Virus record (IMG/VR): IMGVR_UViG_3300041405_000133
Location: 1-64,000 of that record
DNA: 64,000 bases
Reading direction: 5' to 3' (one strand)
DNA from: a virus
A program made the position numbers and the translations under genes. How positions within the stretch are numbered: the first letter of the stretch is position 1; the number at the start of each line of letters is the position of its first letter. Below, piece after piece: positions 60,723 to 64,000 of the stretch. The notes below the pieces were generated by a model. That model did no database searches, had not been told where the DNA came from, and worked only from the letters and a program-made list of their open reading frames with translations.

Positions 60723-62393
60723 TTGAAACCTGACATGCTACCCGCGTTGCTCTGGATTCTGCATGCCTCGGATGCAGACCTTAAGCACATCGCTCCAATT
60801 ACACGACTTGACATCACCGAGGGCGCTACTAGCGACTTCCACGATGACGGTCTTTATTCCACTCGAATCTTCGGGATGGTTGGTTCTACCGAACGTGATG
60901 AGATTTACGGCAAGATTGATCTTAAAGTAAACATCATCCACCCCAAGGTCTATCGTGACTTGGTAGGTCAGCGTGATCTGTACAAGACTATTCTTGACGG
61001 CACCCGCATGGCTAAGTTCGACGAGGCTGAAGGTGACTTCGTTGCGAGCATTGATGAGGATGCTGAAACTGGCTTCTCGTTCTTCATGCGCTACCTCGAC
61101 AAGATCCAGCTGAAGACTAACAAATCTCCAGCGCGTAACGAGCGGATCAAGTTCCTTGAGAAGTGGCGTCACCGATGGTTGATGAAGAACCTCATCGTTA
61201 TGCCTGCTGGTTTGCGTGACGTGGAGATGGGTGAAGATGGTCGCGTGACTAAACACGAGATCAACGAGTATTACTTCAAAGCGATTTCCATCACCAACAC
61301 GATTACCCGCTCAAGCGACATGGAGTCGTCGGCGTACGATCAGGCACGTCTTTCCCTGACCTTGATCATCAACGAGCTGTACAAGTATCTGGAGCGCTTC
61401 CAGGGCGGTAAAGATGGCTTCCTTAAAGATAAGTGGGCATCCCGCCGTGTACGTGAAGGTACTCGTAACGTATTGACCTCCATGAACACCACCGGTGTCA
61501 GTTTGGACTCCCCTAACGTACCGAGCTTTGACAGTACGGTGTTGGGTGTTTACCAGACAGCAGTGGGTCTTGCGCCGTTGGTCATACACTGGCTCCGCAC
61601 AGGATTCCTGTCGAAGGTCATGGCGGCTGGTGAAGGTGACGTTTCTCTGGTCGATCCGAAGACTCTCAAACGTACGTGGGTTTCCCTCTCGGCGTATGAG
61701 CGTGACCGTTGGATTACTGAAGATGGTCAGCGTGATGTCATCAACCACTTGATCGATAACGAAGCTCGTGGTCGTCCTATCATGATCAACGGCTGCTATC
61801 TGTCGTTGGTTTATCTGGGCGAGGATACCTTCAAGGTGTTCGATTCCATCGATGAGCTGCCGGCAGGCTTTGATAAAGCCAATGTCCACCCAATGACGTT
61901 GATCGAACTGATCTACCTCTGCGGATATTCCAAGTGGAGCAAGTACTTCACGGACATCGTTCGTTATCCGGTTACCGGCGATGACTCGACTTACCCGTCC
62001 CGCATCTACGTTAAGTCCACATCTGTTGGCGAAGTTCGCTGGGAGTTGGATGAGAACTGGGAGAAGCAGACTGGCGATGAGTTCATGGCCGTTGAGTATC
62101 CGAAGTTCGGCTTGACCACGTATCACGATTCTGAATCACCGCACCCAAGCCGTCTTAGCGGCCTCGGCGCTGACTTTGACGGTGACACCGGTTCGTCCAC
62201 CAAAGTCATGATGAAAGAATCGCTCGAAGAAACTGAGCGGTATCTCGGAACACGCGCTGCATGGGTGAAGCCTTCTGGCGCTCCTCGTGCGTCTGTTGTT
62301 TACGATACCTCCGAATTGGTCATTCGTAACCTGACCAGTCGATTCAATCATGTCGTTCAGAACGCTGACACTATTCGTAGGTCGGTTGACTGA
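60723..62393 (+). CDS. RNA polymerase beta' N-terminal part (virion RNAP, phiKZ gp180-like)
   Basis: The start is most likely TTG at 60723, 6 bases after GAGGTG (60711-60716), giving 556 aa; an upstream TTG at 60699 and ATG 60735 have poorer spacing. It contains the universal RNAP metal-binding motif as GADFDGDTGS (at about nt 62166-62195) preceded by HPSRLSGL; the cellular form is NADFDGDQM. The 'clamp'-type regions are unusual in size. phiKZ splits beta' into gp180 and gp80, and gp180 sits beside gp181, exactly as here. It would catalyse the first transcription after injection, from the virion. Followed 20 bases later by the beta gene. Confidence 0.85.
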   Translation: MKPDMLPALLWILHASDADLKHIAPITRLDITEGATSDFHDDGLYSTRIFGMVGSTERDEIYGKIDLKVNIIHPKVYRDLVGQRDLYKTILDGTRMAKFDEAEGDFVASIDEDAETGFSFFMRYLDKIQLKTNKSPARNERIKFLEKWRHRWLMKNLIVMPAGLRDVEMGEDGRVTKHEINEYYFKAISITNTITRSSDMESSAYDQARLSLTLIINELYKYLERFQGGKDGFLKDKWASRRVREGTRNVLTSMNTTGVSLDSPNVPSFDSTVLGVYQTAVGLAPLVIHWLRTGFLSKVMAAGEGDVSLVDPKTLKRTWVSLSAYERDRWITEDGQRDVINHLIDNEARGRPIMINGCYLSLVYLGEDTFKVFDSIDELPAGFDKANVHPMTLIELIYLCGYSKWSKYFTDIVRYPVTGDDSTYPSRIYVKSTSVGEVRWELDENWEKQTGDEFMAVEYPKFGLTTYHDSESPHPSRLSGLGADFDGDTGSSTKVMMKESLEETERYLGTRAAWVKPSGAPRASVVYDTSELVIRNLTSRFNHVVQNADTIRRSVD

Positions 62394-62413
62394 TCCACGG
62401 GGATATCTCAATC

Positions 62414-64000
62414 ATGTCTGAAATGTTAAATCTCGACGCATACGTCAGACAGTTCAGTTTGTGGCGGCAATCGGAGATCAATGCTCCTAAGTTGTATCCG
62501 ATTGCCAAACTCTGTCTGCCAAAGTTGTCGATCCTGCATTACGCCAACGTTGACGGTGTGTCCGTAGGTCCTCAAGCGTCTGACCAGATCTTCTTGACTC
62601 GTCAGGCGCTCCTGTACATCGATCACATGCGTCGCTATGTCGATCCAATTGGGAACCCTGTGAAGACCCTCAGCAACGTCGAGGGTATGATCACTGAGTA
62701 CCGCCGCCGGAACCGAGCGTTTCGTCCCATGCGTAAGCTGGAGCGCTTAGAGACTGATAAACAGTCGCTGATCGTCTTCAACTATTCCATGCTGGCGCAC
62801 ATCGTCAAGTATTCGGCATCGTTCCGCGCATCGTACTTCATGTGGTACAACATCTACCACGAAGTTATTCTGAACATGAACCATTTGGCGAAGGTTAGTA
62901 ATCGCCAACAGTTCATCGAGGTTGACCTCCCTGATGTCATCCCTCCTCTCGCTGCATTGCGTGAGTATTCGAATAACCTTACCGCTCAGACGTTGGCTAA
63001 GTTCCGCACACCTGAAGCTAAGCTCTTGGCTGATCTCTTCATGTGGGCTGGTCCTGAACGCTCCAAGAGTCTGTTCGGTAAACTGGAGTACGACAACCTC
63101 AGCAAGATCAACCTGATCGTTCGTCGTTTGAACGGCTGGGTGGTGATCAACCTCGGATGGTTGGATTCATTCCGTTCTGAGAAGAACCTTCCTGCGGACA
63201 CAGATCCAAAGGAAAAGAAGCAGCGTGAGAAAGGTGAAGAACCAAAGACCTTTGCTCTGCGCTTCCTGAAGCTCATGACCACGATCCACCAAGGCACTAC
63301 TCCTATCGCCACCGAAACTGGCGACGCTGTATTGGAAGAGCCTCTGGTTGAAGTTAACCCAGATGACGCGAAGATCGACTCGCAAGACTTCGACCTCGAA
63401 GACGACCTGACCGCCCTGGGTGATTCCAATCAGCTGATGGACGACGACGTTGAACTCTCCAAGCTTGAGAAAGAACTGGAAGAGCTCGACAAGCTGAAGG
63501 ACATGTACGCCACTTCCGAACAAGTCGACGAAGAAGGTGACCTGATTGAACAGAAGGTTATCAACGTTGACCTCATGGCCCAGAAAGCAGGCGTCGCCAA
63601 AGAAGGCGAGGCAATGCTCAACAAGGCCGATGAGCTGTACGGCAAGGGGTTGCTTACCCAAGGTGAGTATCGTCGCTTAGAGCGCCTCTCAACCGTCTAC
63701 GAGACACTCCCTAACCCCTACGGTGGTGAAGGTAGCTTCGTTGACGCGATGAAGATCACTCGTGAAGACGTTTTGGTCGATCCTAAGGAGTTGACCAACG
63801 ATTCCGTGGTGACTGATAAGTCGCTGGCATTTAGCCGTGTGGATGCTGTTGATCAGAAGTACATCAAGTCTGTACTGAAGAAAGACATCATGCGTGCTGT
63901 GTCTTCGATGCAGAAAGGCGCCGTAGCGATTACGAGTTACGTGGTTGATCGTAAGATCGATGCCGTGAACGATCGTGAGATGCACATCGTCAAGTTTGCG
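62414..64000 (+). CDS. RNA polymerase beta N-terminal part (virion RNAP, phiKZ gp178-like), partial
   Basis: ATG 62414 begins MSEMLNLDAYVRQF; the frame runs open to the window edge (529 codons). Features: N-terminal helical region (YRRRNRAFRPMRKLERLETD), aromatic-rich mid region (SASFRASYFMWYNIYHEVILNMNHLAKV), a Glu/Asp-rich acidic stretch (about 325-375: DAVLEEPLVEVNPDDAKID...), and a helical segment. It is identified mainly by its position after beta' in the phiKZ gp180-gp178 order; by-eye motifs of beta are not clear in this part. The acidic insert has no counterpart in cellular beta. Confidence 0.6.
   Translation, partial: MSEMLNLDAYVRQFSLWRQSEINAPKLYPIAKLCLPKLSILHYANVDGVSVGPQASDQIFLTRQALLYIDHMRRYVDPIGNPVKTLSNVEGMITEYRRRNRAFRPMRKLERLETDKQSLIVFNYSMLAHIVKYSASFRASYFMWYNIYHEVILNMNHLAKVSNRQQFIEVDLPDVIPPLAALREYSNNLTAQTLAKFRTPEAKLLADLFMWAGPERSKSLFGKLEYDNLSKINLIVRRLNGWVVINLGWLDSFRSEKNLPADTDPKEKKQREKGEEPKTFALRFLKLMTTIHQGTTPIATETGDAVLEEPLVEVNPDDAKIDSQDFDLEDDLTALGDSNQLMDDDVELSKLEKELEELDKLKDMYATSEQVDEEGDLIEQKVINVDLMAQKAGVAKEGEAMLNKADELYGKGLLTQGEYRRLERLSTVYETLPNPYGGEGSFVDAMKITREDVLVDPKELTNDSVVTDKSLAFSRVDAVDQKYIKSVLKKDIMRAVSSMQKGAVAITSYVVDRKIDAVNDREMHIVKFA

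Noticed and set aside
60699-60735. Alternative starts of the beta' gene (TTG 60699, ATG 60735)
   Set aside because: GAGGTG at 60711-60716 is at optimal distance only from TTG 60723.
1-64000. Chimallin, PhuZ tubulin, large terminase, tRNA genes
   Set aside because: Looked for by typical motifs and not seen; likely outside the window.

Overview
This window looks like about a fifth to a quarter of the genome of a phiKZ-like jumbo myovirus, most likely infecting a Pseudomonas. Evidence for the lineage: a 728-aa major capsid protein, a portal-like protein, a 2243-aa virion protein with a C-terminal lytic transglycosylase domain directly beside RNA polymerase beta' and beta fragments (the gp181-gp180-gp178 arrangement of phiKZ), a second separate RNA polymerase beta-like fragment near the capsid gene (as phiKZ gp123), a RuvC-like resolvase, a modular SLT endolysin, and RecA/UvsX-like, SbcC-like and RNase H-like enzymes. 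The high GC, C-ending codon use of the capsid gene and the endolysin type fit a Pseudomonas host; this is inference. No tRNA, CRISPR, insertion sequence or integrase was seen. The phiKZ-type nucleus shell (chimallin), PhuZ tubulin and large terminase were not recognised here and would lie elsewhere.

Layout. 1-2.2 kb: end of a small membrane-protein gene, a 48-aa gene, and a DnaB-like ATPase on the minus strand. 2.3-11.1 kb (plus): capsid protein behind a highly structured leader, a membrane-anchored coiled-coil protein, a candidate non-virion RNA polymerase beta N-terminal part, an Arg/Asp-rich protein and a CYTH-fold protein. 11.2-17.9 kb (minus): RuvC and a block of virion proteins, three of which share one domain. 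17.9-22.1 kb (plus): portal and two small unknowns, separated by a structured intergenic RNA. 22.2-33.7 kb (minus): endolysin and two tandem copies of a four-gene tail-fibre cassette. 33.8-41.2 kb: virion protein, PAAR tip and spike, SbcC-like ATPase, two small genes, two more virion proteins. 41.3-44.1 kb (plus): candidate spanin pair and an RNase H. 44.1-51.9 kb: RecA-like protein, candidate RNA polymerase beta C-terminal part, several unknowns, a NADAR-like protein. 51.9-60.7 kb (minus): baseplate/tail protein and the giant transglycosylase protein. 60.7-64 kb (plus): RNA polymerase beta' N-terminal part and the start of beta.

Organisation. Genes lie in alternating plus and minus blocks. 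Nearly every convergent junction has a strong bidirectional terminator hairpin, many flanked by CATA/TATG, while divergent junctions (32-110 bp) must hold the promoters. The genes combine virion assembly (head, portal, fibres, spike, lysis) with transcription and recombination. The most interesting signals are the tandem fibre-cassette duplication, an SD-hairpin-start arrangement at the RuvC gene, CYTH-like and NADAR-like proteins in a phage, the scattered RNA polymerase fragments, and two structured RNA elements (capsid leader and the 20.9 kb intergenic region).
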